Shown: piece after piece, positions 1-5,544 of the stretch
Numbering within the stretch: position 1 is the stretch's first letter
Layout: each line of letters opens with the position of its first letter
Assembly (NCBI GenBank): GCA_945957305.1
Contig: CAMFLN010000283.1
Span: forward strand, 1-5,544
Direction of reading: 5' to 3'
DNA length: 5,544 nt
From: an uncultured Planctomycetaceae bacterium
Lineage (GTDB): Bacteria > Planctomycetota > Planctomycetia > Pirellulales > JACPPG01
The notes under the pieces: model-generated
The model's database searches: none
Seen by the model: only the letters and a program-made list of their open reading frames with translations
What the model was told of the DNA's origin: nothing
Made by a program: the position numbers and the translations under genes

Positions 1-968
1 TCGATCCTCCACCGCTTGCGGAAAGCGCCTGGCAGCAGCTGGGGGACTTTGCCCGCGGCGGCGGGGGGGTGGGAATCTTCCTCGGCGCTAATGTCGAGCA
101 GCAGTTGGCCAGCTTCAATGCCGCGGCGGCGCAGGAATTATTGCCCGGTCCGTTGGAATTCGTCGGCCGCTTTCCCGACGGCACGAATTACTTGAGCACC
201 AAGAACGACCAGCACCCGATTCTGGCCAAGTTCCGCTCGCGCCGCGACGAGGTGCCATGGGACGAGTTTCCCATTTATCGCTTCTGGCAGTTTGAACATC
301 TGGCCGAGGGGGTCGGCACCGTCATGGCGCTGGCCGGCGGGCAACCGGCGCTGTTAGAGCGACCACTGGGCAAGGGGCGCGTCCTGACTTTCGTCACGCC
401 GGTTTCGGAATTGGCCGAATCGGCCGAGGACGAACGTTGGAACCAGTTGTGGGGCGCCGGCGCGTGGCCTTTCTTCACCGTGACCAACGAACTGCTGCTC
501 TACCTGGTCGGCGGTAATGACGAGAAACTGAACTACCTGGCCGGCGACACGGCGGTCCTGACGATCGATCCGGAAAAGCGCTTTCCGACCTACCTGGTGT
601 CGACGCCCGACGGGGAGAGTGTTCGCCAGGCCGCGAACCAGCAAAACGCCATCGTCTTCGCCGGCACGCAGTTGGTAGGCAACTACCGGGTGCGGGCTGG
701 CGGGGACCAAGACGGCGTCAATCGCGGCTTCAGCGTCAACCTTTCGCCCGAGGCCAGCCGACTGGCGCGCACCGACGAAACAGAACTAAAGCGCATTTTC
801 GGCGAGCAAACGTTTCATATCGCGCGCAACCAGGAACAAATCGACCGGCACATCAGCCTCGATCGGGTCGGTCGCGAGCTGTTTCCCCTGTTGATCGCCC
901 TGGTAGCGATCGTGCTCGGCGTCGAACACGTACTGGCCAATCGGTTTTACCGCGAAGCGAAGTCGTGA
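1..968 (+). CDS. BatA/vWA-type membrane protein, C-terminal part (5' end outside window)
   Basis: The reading frame is open from base 3 to the TGA at 966-968, giving 321 visible residues. The GTG at 69 is an internal valine, because in-frame coding (DPPPLAESAW...) continues upstream of it, so the true start lies before the window. Counting the codon at base 3 as residue 1, residues 15-35 are a glycine-rich strand-turn (ARGGGGVGIFLGAN) like the amidotransferase-fold segment of planctomycete vWA proteins. Residues 114-130 hold LLERPLGKGRVLTF, which matches LLIARDYGRGRVLAF in the next gene. A beta-rich, Ig-like stretch follows (about 180-250), then one hydrophobic helix (about 293-313, LFPLLIALVAIVLGVEHVLA) and a short basic tail. 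Known family: such proteins usually carry an N-terminal BatA helix pair and a vWA domain and are encoded next to MoxR ATPase and DUF58 genes. Those parts are not visible here, so the vWA assignment is inference. The C-terminal helix implies a periplasm-facing body anchored in the inner membrane. Confidence 0.8.
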   Translation, partial: DPPPLAESAWQQLGDFARGGGGVGIFLGANVEQQLASFNAAAAQELLPGPLEFVGRFPDGTNYLSTKNDQHPILAKFRSRRDEVPWDEFPIYRFWQFEHLAEGVGTVMALAGGQPALLERPLGKGRVLTFVTPVSELAESAEDERWNQLWGAGAWPFFTVTNELLLYLVGGNDEKLNYLAGDTAVLTIDPEKRFPTYLVSTPDGESVRQAANQQNAIVFAGTQLVGNYRVRAGGDQDGVNRGFSVNLSPEASRLARTDETELKRIFGEQTFHIARNQEQIDRHISLDRVGRELFPLLIALVAIVLGVEHVLANRFYREAKS

Positions 969-970
969 AA

Positions 971-1062
971 TGCAGAATGGCGATTGCAAAATGATAAATA
1001 AGTCTCCCGGACGCGTGTTTTCTCGCTTCCTCAACTCATCATTCATCATTTTGCATTCTGCA
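971..1062. repeat. Imperfect inverted repeat made of shuffled short words, between two genes
   Basis: The left arm (971-999) contains TGCAGAAT (971-978), a 7-base insert, then GCAAAATGATAAAT (986-999). The right arm (1041-1062), read on the minus strand, is GCAAAATGATGAAT (1054-1041) preceded directly by TGCAGAAT (1062-1055). The arms therefore pair over 13 of 14 bases plus 8 bases, with a 7-base bulge and a 41-base loop. GCGATTGC (980-987) in the left arm resembles the perfect palindrome GCAATTGC (1060-1067) flanking the right arm, so the same words occur in a different order. A tandem 7-mer, TCATCAT twice, lies at 1036-1049. The element fills much of the gap between two genes that otherwise look co-transcribed. 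Similar AT-richer word mosaics are, as I recall, scattered between planctomycete genes. It could be a REP-like dispersed repeat or an mRNA hairpin affecting expression of the downstream gene. There is no T-run after the stem, so it is not an obvious terminator. Confidence 0.6.
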
Positions 1063-1104
1063 ATTGCCGCGACCTTCGTCCTTCAACTTTAGACATTCCT
1101 CACG

Positions 1105-3360
1105 ATGCTCCGTTTGGTCTTCAGCCCCGTCGGCGGTTACCTGCTGGTCGCACTGGCGGCTGCGGTGCTGCTCGGGCTGTTGGCTCTCGGTCCGGGACGA
1201 AGCCGGGTTTCGAACGGGCGGCGGCGCGCGTTGATTGCCATACGTTTGGCGATCGTACTGCTGATCGTGCTGGCGATGTTGCGCCCGACTTTGGTCTGGA
1301 CCACGATCAGCCGCAAACCGGCCACGCTCCTGGTCTTGGCCGATCAATCGCGCAGCATGCAAGTGGCGGATGCCGCGGGTGAGAAAACGCGTTGGGATTC
1401 ACTGCGCACGAGCCTAAATGCGGCCATGCCCGAGCTATCGGCATTGGCCAGCGAAATCGAGGTCAAAGTCTTCGCCTTTGATGCCGAGGCCCATCAGATT
1501 GATGCGTACGAAAGTGCCACCCAATGGCCGGCCAAAGCCGAAGGCACGCAGACGGCCATTGGCTGGGTACTGGATGACGCCTTGCGACGCGAGACAGGCA
1601 AGCGGTTGGCCGGTGTGGTGCTGCTGTCCGACGGTGCCCAGCGCGTCCTGCCCATGAAAGATATTCCGCCGCAAACTCCTGCCCGGCGGTTGGCGGACCT
1701 GGGCTTTCATCTCTATGCCGTGCCGTTCGGCCAGGCGCGGGCGCTCGAGCAATCGCGCGACGTCGCTGTATCGGATATGCGGGCTCCGCAGACCGTCTTC
1801 GTCAAGAACGAACTGGCCGTCGAGGCCGTATGCCAGCTCGACGGATTCGTCGGCCAGGAAGTGGTCGTACAACTGGCCGTCGAGTCCACACCGGGCAAGA
1901 TGGAGGTTGTCGACTCGCAACGCCTCAGCTCGACAAAAAGCGGTGACCGCTTGCCGATACGCCTGAAATACATTCCCGAGCTTCCCGGAGAGAAGAAAGT
2001 CACCCTGAAAATTGCGCCGCAAAGTGGAGAGCTGATCACGACCAACAACGAGACCAGTACGTTCGTCACCGTTTTGGACGGCGGGCTGAAAGTCTTGTAT
2101 TTGAATGGCGCCCTTTTGCCAGAACAGAAATGGCTCAGGCGATCACTCGATGCTTCGCCCGATATGAACGTCGACTATCGATACATCGACGCGCGCAAGC
2201 CCGAGTCACGCCCCAAGGATATGCAAGAGTTGTTCGAGCCGGGGCGGTACGACGTCTACATCATCGGCGACCTGGACGCGACCGCGCTGACCGAAGCCGA
2301 GTTGGCCGCTCTCGCCGAAGCGATCGACCGCGGCGCTGGCTTCATCATGCTTGGCGGGCTGCATAGTTTTGGCGCCGGCGGGTATGCCGCGACACCACTT
2401 GCGAATGTGCTCCCCTTGGACATGGACCGCTTCGAAAGGCAGAATTTCGGTGAAGAGATTCGTGCCGATCTCCACTTGCCCGAAGCGCCCAAGCCGGCGA
2501 TGCGCCCCACGCGCTTGGGTCAGTCGCACAGCATTCTGCAGTTGGCGCCCCCGGCCGAGAACAAGGCGGCGTGGGACACGCTTCCTACGCTTGACGGTGC
2601 GAACCGCCTCGATCGCGTGAAGCGTGGTTCTTCGATATTGGCCGAAACGGCTGATGGCCACCCCCTGTTGATCGCCCGCGATTATGGACGTGGTCGAGTG
2701 TTGGCCTTCGCTGCGGATTCCACATGGCGCTGGTATCTGGGGGGGCATGAAACCGAACACAAGCGGTTCTGGCGGCAGGTGGTATTGTGGCTCGCGCGCA
2801 AGGACCAGGCGACCGACAGTGCCGTGTGGGTCGCGCTTGACCAGCGGCGCTATGGTCCTGGCGGGCGCGTGGAGTTCACGGCCGGGGCGCGCGGCCCCCA
2901 GGGAGAGCCGCTGGCGAACGCAACATTCGAGGTCGAAGTCGTCCGCCCTGACGGCAGCAAAGGAGCGCCGCGCCTGCGGCACACGGCCGGCGAGTTGGGA
3001 GGGCAATTTCTCGATACGTCGCTGCCCGGCGATTACACGCTGATCGTCAAGGGCTCGCTCAACGGCGCGCCGATCGGTTCGACGCAAGCGCGCTTTCTGG
3101 TCTACGACCAAGACCTGGAGTTGGACAACCCCTCGGCCGATCGCGGCGCGCTCGAAAGCCTGGCCGCCATGACCGGCGGTCGTACGGTGGCGGCCGATCA
3201 GCTGGGGGACCTGTTCGCTTCGATCAAGAAACAACTCGAAACACTCGAAGTCGAAACAATGGTCAAGCGCACACTGTGGGACACCTGGCCTTTTTTCTTG
3301 TTGCTGATCGCACTGCTGACCGTCGAATGGTGGCTGCGCAAAAAGTGGGGCTTAGTTTAG
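1105..3360 (+). CDS. vWA and glutamine-amidotransferase-like membrane protein
   Basis: The 751-residue protein starts at the first ATG after an in-frame stop (TAG at 1090-1092), so the start is firm although no Shine-Dalgarno sequence is visible. Two hydrophobic helices lie at about 10-29 and 42-60. A von Willebrand A domain (about 72-210) follows with a full MIDAS metal site: D80-x-S82-x-S84, a threonine in GTQTAIG (T148 or T150), and D176 in LLSDGAQ. Residues about 220-325 look Ig/CARDB-like. Residues about 326-565 resemble the putative glutamine amidotransferase family (DUF1355/PF07090): strand VLYLNG, then YDVYIIGDLD, then FIMLGGLHSFGAGGY, then GRGRVLAFAAD. The nucleophile-elbow position carries no cysteine, so amidotransferase activity is unlikely and a binding or scaffold role is inferred. 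A second beta-rich region (about 575-668) and a C-terminal helix (about 727-743) complete it. It shares its late domain order with the preceding gene and probably forms a membrane complex with it, as in MoxR/Bat-type systems. The ligand and precise role are unknown. Confidence 0.87.
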   Translation: MLRLVFSPVGGYLLVALAAAVLLGLLALGPGRSRVSNGRRRALIAIRLAIVLLIVLAMLRPTLVWTTISRKPATLLVLADQSRSMQVADAAGEKTRWDSLRTSLNAAMPELSALASEIEVKVFAFDAEAHQIDAYESATQWPAKAEGTQTAIGWVLDDALRRETGKRLAGVVLLSDGAQRVLPMKDIPPQTPARRLADLGFHLYAVPFGQARALEQSRDVAVSDMRAPQTVFVKNELAVEAVCQLDGFVGQEVVVQLAVESTPGKMEVVDSQRLSSTKSGDRLPIRLKYIPELPGEKKVTLKIAPQSGELITTNNETSTFVTVLDGGLKVLYLNGALLPEQKWLRRSLDASPDMNVDYRYIDARKPESRPKDMQELFEPGRYDVYIIGDLDATALTEAELAALAEAIDRGAGFIMLGGLHSFGAGGYAATPLANVLPLDMDRFERQNFGEEIRADLHLPEAPKPAMRPTRLGQSHSILQLAPPAENKAAWDTLPTLDGANRLDRVKRGSSILAETADGHPLLIARDYGRGRVLAFAADSTWRWYLGGHETEHKRFWRQVVLWLARKDQATDSAVWVALDQRRYGPGGRVEFTAGARGPQGEPLANATFEVEVVRPDGSKGAPRLRHTAGELGGQFLDTSLPGDYTLIVKGSLNGAPIGSTQARFLVYDQDLELDNPSADRGALESLAAMTGGRTVAADQLGDLFASIKKQLETLEVETMVKRTLWDTWPFFLLLIALLTVEWWLRKKWGLV

Positions 3361-3369
3361 ACCGGGGCC

Positions 3370-4260
3370 ATGCAGTACTTTCCCATCCTCGAATTGCTGC
3401 AAGATTCTCATGATCCCCCGCTTACGCCGCAGGACATTGAAGAGATTGAATTGGCTCTAGGGGTGCGGTTGCCGCGTGAGTACGTTGAATTCTTGTTGGA
3501 GCACAACGGGGGAGAGTTCTACCGCTGGGTGGAGGTCGAAATCCCGAATCCGACGACCTTTGTGTCATCTGCGCGTATCAGCCAATTCTATGGGGAACCG
3601 GCCGACGGGATCGACCGCTCGGGATTGGTAAGGTATTCCGAGATGCTCAACGACCGAGTGCCCGAAGGGTTCCTCGCCATTGCTCATTGCAATTCCAGCG
3701 ACCTGATTCTCTTGAAATTGGACGGACCGAAATTCGAGTTTCAGGGAGTCTGGTTTTGGGACAGCGCGGCGATGTTTGTTTCGGAAGAGGAGCAGAGCCT
3801 GTACTGGGTGGCTGACACGTTCAACGAATTCTTGGGCAAGTTGGTGTACGATTTCGATATGGATCCCGCGGAGCGAGAGACGCATCCGCTGTTTCAAGCC
3901 ATCGAACGGGGAAATATCAAAGCGGTCGATCAGCACATTGCGGCAAGGGGCAACATTGACGAGCGCAACGAACGCGGCGAAACCCTGTTGATGGCGGCTG
4001 TGATCCACTCCTGGCCAAAAATCATCCGCTTGCTACTTTGCAACGGCGCTGATCCCCACGCGCGCGACTCGCAAGGGATGACTCCGCTGCATCACGCTGC
4101 CAGAAACTCCATCGACGGCGTCAAACTACTGCTAGCCGCTGGGGCCGACGCGACCGCACGCGATGCCCTGGGCCGTGGCGTCCTGGCGAACTGGTCGTAC
4201 CGCGCCAATCAAATCCTCAAACGCCACGGCGCCGTCGAGGACCCCCCGGCTACGGCCTGA
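3370..4260 (+). CDS. SMI1/KNR4 (SUKH) domain protein with C-terminal ankyrin repeats
   Basis: The product has 296 residues and no signal peptide or membrane helix, so it is probably cytoplasmic. Residues 18-50 give the SUKH signature: IEEIELALGVRLPREYVEFLLEHNGG, an acidic helix, then LP, an aromatic-rich helix and NGG. VPEGFLAIAHCNSSDLILLKL (97-117), GVWFWD (126-131) and VADTFNEFLGKL (147-158) follow the usual later strands and helix of this fold. From 172 on there are two clear ankyrin repeats (203-233 GETLLMAA...LLLCNGADPHARD; 236-264 GMTPLHHAA...LLAAGADATARD), flanked by a divergent first repeat (172-200) and a degenerate last one (267-290). SUKH proteins are best known as immunity proteins against secreted toxins, and some serve regulatory roles; ankyrin repeats bind proteins. 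The gene begins 9 bases after the previous stop, in the same frame, with no clear ribosome binding site, suggesting co-transcription. A hand count gives about 55% GC over 3421-3780 against about 67% over 2881-3240, hinting at separate origin. No partner toxin is visible, so an immunity role is only a possibility. Confidence 0.88.
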   Translation: MQYFPILELLQDSHDPPLTPQDIEEIELALGVRLPREYVEFLLEHNGGEFYRWVEVEIPNPTTFVSSARISQFYGEPADGIDRSGLVRYSEMLNDRVPEGFLAIAHCNSSDLILLKLDGPKFEFQGVWFWDSAAMFVSEEEQSLYWVADTFNEFLGKLVYDFDMDPAERETHPLFQAIERGNIKAVDQHIAARGNIDERNERGETLLMAAVIHSWPKIIRLLLCNGADPHARDSQGMTPLHHAARNSIDGVKLLLAAGADATARDALGRGVLANWSYRANQILKRHGAVEDPPATA

Positions 4261-4279
4261 CCCGACTCATGCCGTCGCG

Positions 4280-5215
4280 TTAACCTACAAAGGCGCGACG
4301 CATTTCGGCGATGTAGCGTGGGCATTCGACCAGCGGGTCGGTCGGCTCCTCGAATTCGAGCACGATGTAGCCGCGATAGCCGCTGTCCTTGAGGATTTGC
4401 GCGAGCCGCTTCAAGTCGATCGGTTGCCGCTTGCCTCCTTGCGGATGAATCGAGACTTTGACCTGCACGTTTACGGCGTACGGCGCCAGTCGCGCGAGAT
4501 CGCCGTACGGATCGGGCGTGTTGAAATTGCCGGTGTCCAGGTTCACGCCAAACCAAGGGCTCTGCACATCGCGCACCAGCGCCAAGAGTCCGTCGGCCGT
4601 GGCCGTCAGGCCACCATGGTTTTCGAGTGCGAGAAATACCCCGTGGTCGCCGGCATACTGACAGGTCTCCTCGATCGCCGCCACGGCCAGCTTGTGTGCC
4701 ACGTCCGCGCTCATTCCCTCGCGGGCGTGCCCTGAGAAAATGCGAATCACCGGCGCGCCGAGAATCTCGGCACGATCGATCCAACGTTTGACCCCGACGA
4801 TCTGCTCGTCGCGCTTGGGACCTGCCGGCAGGCAAAAATCATTTCCCACCGCCGTGCCCGAGATGTCGAGCCCCAGCTCGAAGGTCAACTGCTTCAGACG
4901 GCGCAGGTATTCCGGGGTCGGGTCGGCCGGAAAGTAATAGCTCGTCAGTTCGGTCCCTTCCAACTGCATCTTGGCGCAATCGGTGATGAAATCTTCGAGC
5001 GAGAGTTTGGGCGGCTTGCTGGTCAGCAGGTCGCGATAACTGTAGGCCGCGAGGCTGAATTTAAATTTCGGCCCGGCCGCACGGCGGATCGGTTCGATCG
5101 CCTGCGCGACGCGCTCGATTGATGTCAGGCCGCAACATGCGGCGCCGACGGCGGCGGTTGCTTGCAGGAAGTCGCGCCGACCGGCGGAGTGGCTCTGTCT
5201 GCGTGTACGCAGCAT
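4280..5215 (-). CDS. Tat-exported sugar phosphate isomerase/epimerase-like TIM-barrel protein
   Basis: I chose the ATG at 5215-5213 (311 residues) over an upstream ATG at 5263. It has GAGG eight bases ahead and puts a twin-arginine signal at the N-terminus: GRRDFLQ (12-18), hydrophobic ATAAVGAACCGL (19-30) and possible AxA cleavage after AQA (37-39). C27/C28 could suggest a lipoprotein, but the lipobox is poor. The mature part matches the xylose-isomerase-like TIM barrel (AP endonuclease 2 superfamily): FSLAAYSY, VIRIFSG (156-162), LALENHGG (195-202), WFGVNLDTGN (221-230) and GYIVLEFEE (282-290). By analogy with D-tagatose 3-epimerase, metal ligands would be E198, D227 and E287. The usual histidine position appears as Q251 in NVQVKV, so catalysis may differ. 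It would act outside the cytoplasm on a sugar or sugar derivative; the substrate cannot be named. It lies 79 bases downstream of the membrane-protein gene on the same strand and ends 19 bases from the convergent SUKH-ankyrin stop. Confidence 0.88.
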   Translation of the reverse strand: MLRTRRQSHSAGRRDFLQATAAVGAACCGLTSIERVAQAIEPIRRAAGPKFKFSLAAYSYRDLLTSKPPKLSLEDFITDCAKMQLEGTELTSYYFPADPTPEYLRRLKQLTFELGLDISGTAVGNDFCLPAGPKRDEQIVGVKRWIDRAEILGAPVIRIFSGHAREGMSADVAHKLAVAAIEETCQYAGDHGVFLALENHGGLTATADGLLALVRDVQSPWFGVNLDTGNFNTPDPYGDLARLAPYAVNVQVKVSIHPQGGKRQPIDLKRLAQILKDSGYRGYIVLEFEEPTDPLVECPRYIAEMRRAFVG

Positions 5216-5223
5216 GATCAGGT

Positions 5224-5227
5224 CCTC
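5224..5227 (-). promoter_or_regulatory. Ribosome binding site deciding the start of the isomerase-like gene
   Basis: On the minus strand the bases read GAGG, then ACCTGATC (8 bases), then the ATG at 5215. This spacing is normal for a Shine-Dalgarno site and favours this start over the ATG 48 bases upstream, which would put 16 extra residues in front of the twin-arginine signal. No comparable site precedes the starts at 1105 or 3370. Confidence 0.55.
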
Positions 5228-5281
5228 GAAGAACTCGCTGCGCTGTGCGATAAGTCGCGGCAAGATTGCCTTAGAGCAGCA

Positions 5282-5294
5282 CCGCCAGCGGCGG
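5282..5294 (-). terminator. Small GC hairpin directly after a stop codon (weak terminator candidate)
   Basis: On the minus strand CCGCC-GCT-GGCGG follows immediately after the TAG at 5297-5295, giving five G-C pairs with a three-base loop, extendable by one G-T wobble. No T-run follows (next bases TGCTGCTC), so an intrinsic terminator is doubtful. It may instead be a stem in the leader or spacer between the membrane-protein gene and the isomerase-like gene. Confidence 0.2.
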
Positions 5295-5544
5295 CTATTT
5301 TACGAGGGCGGAGAGCCCGCAACAACCAAGCAGGGTGCGGAGCGTCGACGGTGCGAGAAAGGTGAGCCCGGCCACGATCATCATGGCGGCCAAAGGCGCC
5401 AAGCCCGTCGCCACGGCCATCAGCCCCCACACCGGAATGCTCAAGGCGACAAGCAGCGGGGCCGCCAACCGATTCCAGGCGAGCGTGGCAAAAGCGGCCT
5501 CGAACAAGACGAAGCTGTGCGTCCAGGCGTTCACGACCCAGGGG
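5295..5544 (-). CDS. Multi-helix membrane protein, C-terminal end, HTTM-like (5' end outside window)
   Basis: The minus-strand frame is open from the window edge (PWVVNAWTHSFVLFEAAF...) to the TAG at 5297-5295, about 82 residues. The GTG at 5534 is preceded by in-frame coding, so it is probably not the start. Nearly the whole visible part is hydrophobic: a helix in THSFVLFEAAFATLAW, another in LAAPLLVALSIPVWGLMAVA and a third in LAPLAAMMIVAGLTFL, then a short tail with a CC pair. The order 'TH, FE, short loop ending in W-N-R, helix, TGL, helix, F-L-x-P' resembles the end of planctomycete HTTM proteins, distant relatives of vitamin K-dependent gamma-carboxylase. That is recognition from memory on a short fragment. 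The HTTM core is outside the window, so another polytopic family is possible. The isomerase-like gene starts 79 bases after its stop on the same strand, so the two may share a transcript. Confidence 0.65.
   Translation of the reverse strand, partial: PWVVNAWTHSFVLFEAAFATLAWNRLAAPLLVALSIPVWGLMAVATGLAPLAAMMIVAGLTFLAPSTLRTLLGCCGLSALVK

Noticed and set aside
69..71. GTG at 69 as the start of the first gene
   Set aside because: The frame continues upstream to the window edge with sensible residues, so the gene is truncated by the window and does not start here.
786..1362. Two minus-strand frames starting in the 969-1104 gap (MMNDELRK... and ending ...CRMQNDE)
   Set aside because: Their low-complexity ends are translations of the intergenic repeat words, and the rest overlaps real genes antisense; such frames are typical false calls.
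2206..3234. Long minus-strand open frame of 342 codons inside the vWA/GATase-like gene
   Set aside because: It is a shadow frame of a well-supported plus-strand gene in GC-rich DNA; its translation is Arg/Gln-rich with no recognisable domain.
4258..4290. Bidirectional terminator between the convergent stops
   Set aside because: The 19 bases between the stop codons show no inverted repeat and no T-run.
4209..4835. Minus-strand open frame of 208 codons overlapping the isomerase-like gene and the end of the ankyrin gene
   Set aside because: It is in another frame of the clearly recognised TIM-barrel gene, is very rich in Arg and Gly, and carries no motif.
5261..5263. ATG at 5263 as the start of the isomerase-like gene
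   Set aside because: It would place 16 residues before the Tat signal, while the ATG at 5215 has a GAGG site at good spacing.
1..5544. CRISPR array, tRNA or rRNA gene, insertion sequence, or toxin gene
   Set aside because: No regularly spaced repeats, cloverleaf-like elements, transposase motifs or toxin-like frames were found on either strand.

Overview
The window reads as chromosomal DNA of a planctomycete, probably Pirellulales-like. This is inferred from four things: GC-rich coding; tandem membrane-anchored vWA/glutamine-amidotransferase-like proteins of the kind that sit in MoxR/Bat-type clusters; a Tat-signalled sugar-isomerase-like TIM-barrel protein; and an intergenic mosaic of TGCAGAAT/GCAAAATGAT words. 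No rRNA or other marker is present, so the assignment rests on family recognition only.

Layout. Bases 1-968 (+) hold the C-terminal part of a BatA/vWA-type membrane protein whose start lies outside the window. A 136-base gap follows, containing an imperfect inverted repeat built of reshuffled short words. Bases 1105-3360 (+) encode a complete 751-residue membrane protein: two N-terminal helices, a vWA domain with an intact MIDAS, an Ig-like segment, a glutamine-amidotransferase-like domain without the catalytic cysteine, a second beta-rich segment and a C-terminal helix. Nine bases later, in the same reading frame, bases 3370-4260 (+) encode a SUKH (SMI1/KNR4) domain fused to ankyrin repeats. 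The SUKH half is clearly less GC-rich than its neighbour.

The strand then switches. Two genes on the minus strand converge on the first group with only 19 bases between stop codons: a Tat-exported sugar phosphate isomerase/epimerase-like protein (4280-5215) and, upstream of it, the C-terminal end of a multi-helix membrane protein resembling the HTTM family (5295-5544, running off the window).

How they may work together. The first two plus-strand genes very likely form one unit, the membrane end of a MoxR-ATPase/DUF58/vWA system that would lie mostly upstream of base 1. The SUKH-ankyrin gene is placed as if co-transcribed with them, but its composition and domain type suggest a later addition. 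The minus-strand pair has no evident functional link to the plus-strand group. The most interesting item is the SUKH-ankyrin gene joined to the vWA operon; no toxin, CRISPR array, RNA gene or insertion sequence was seen.
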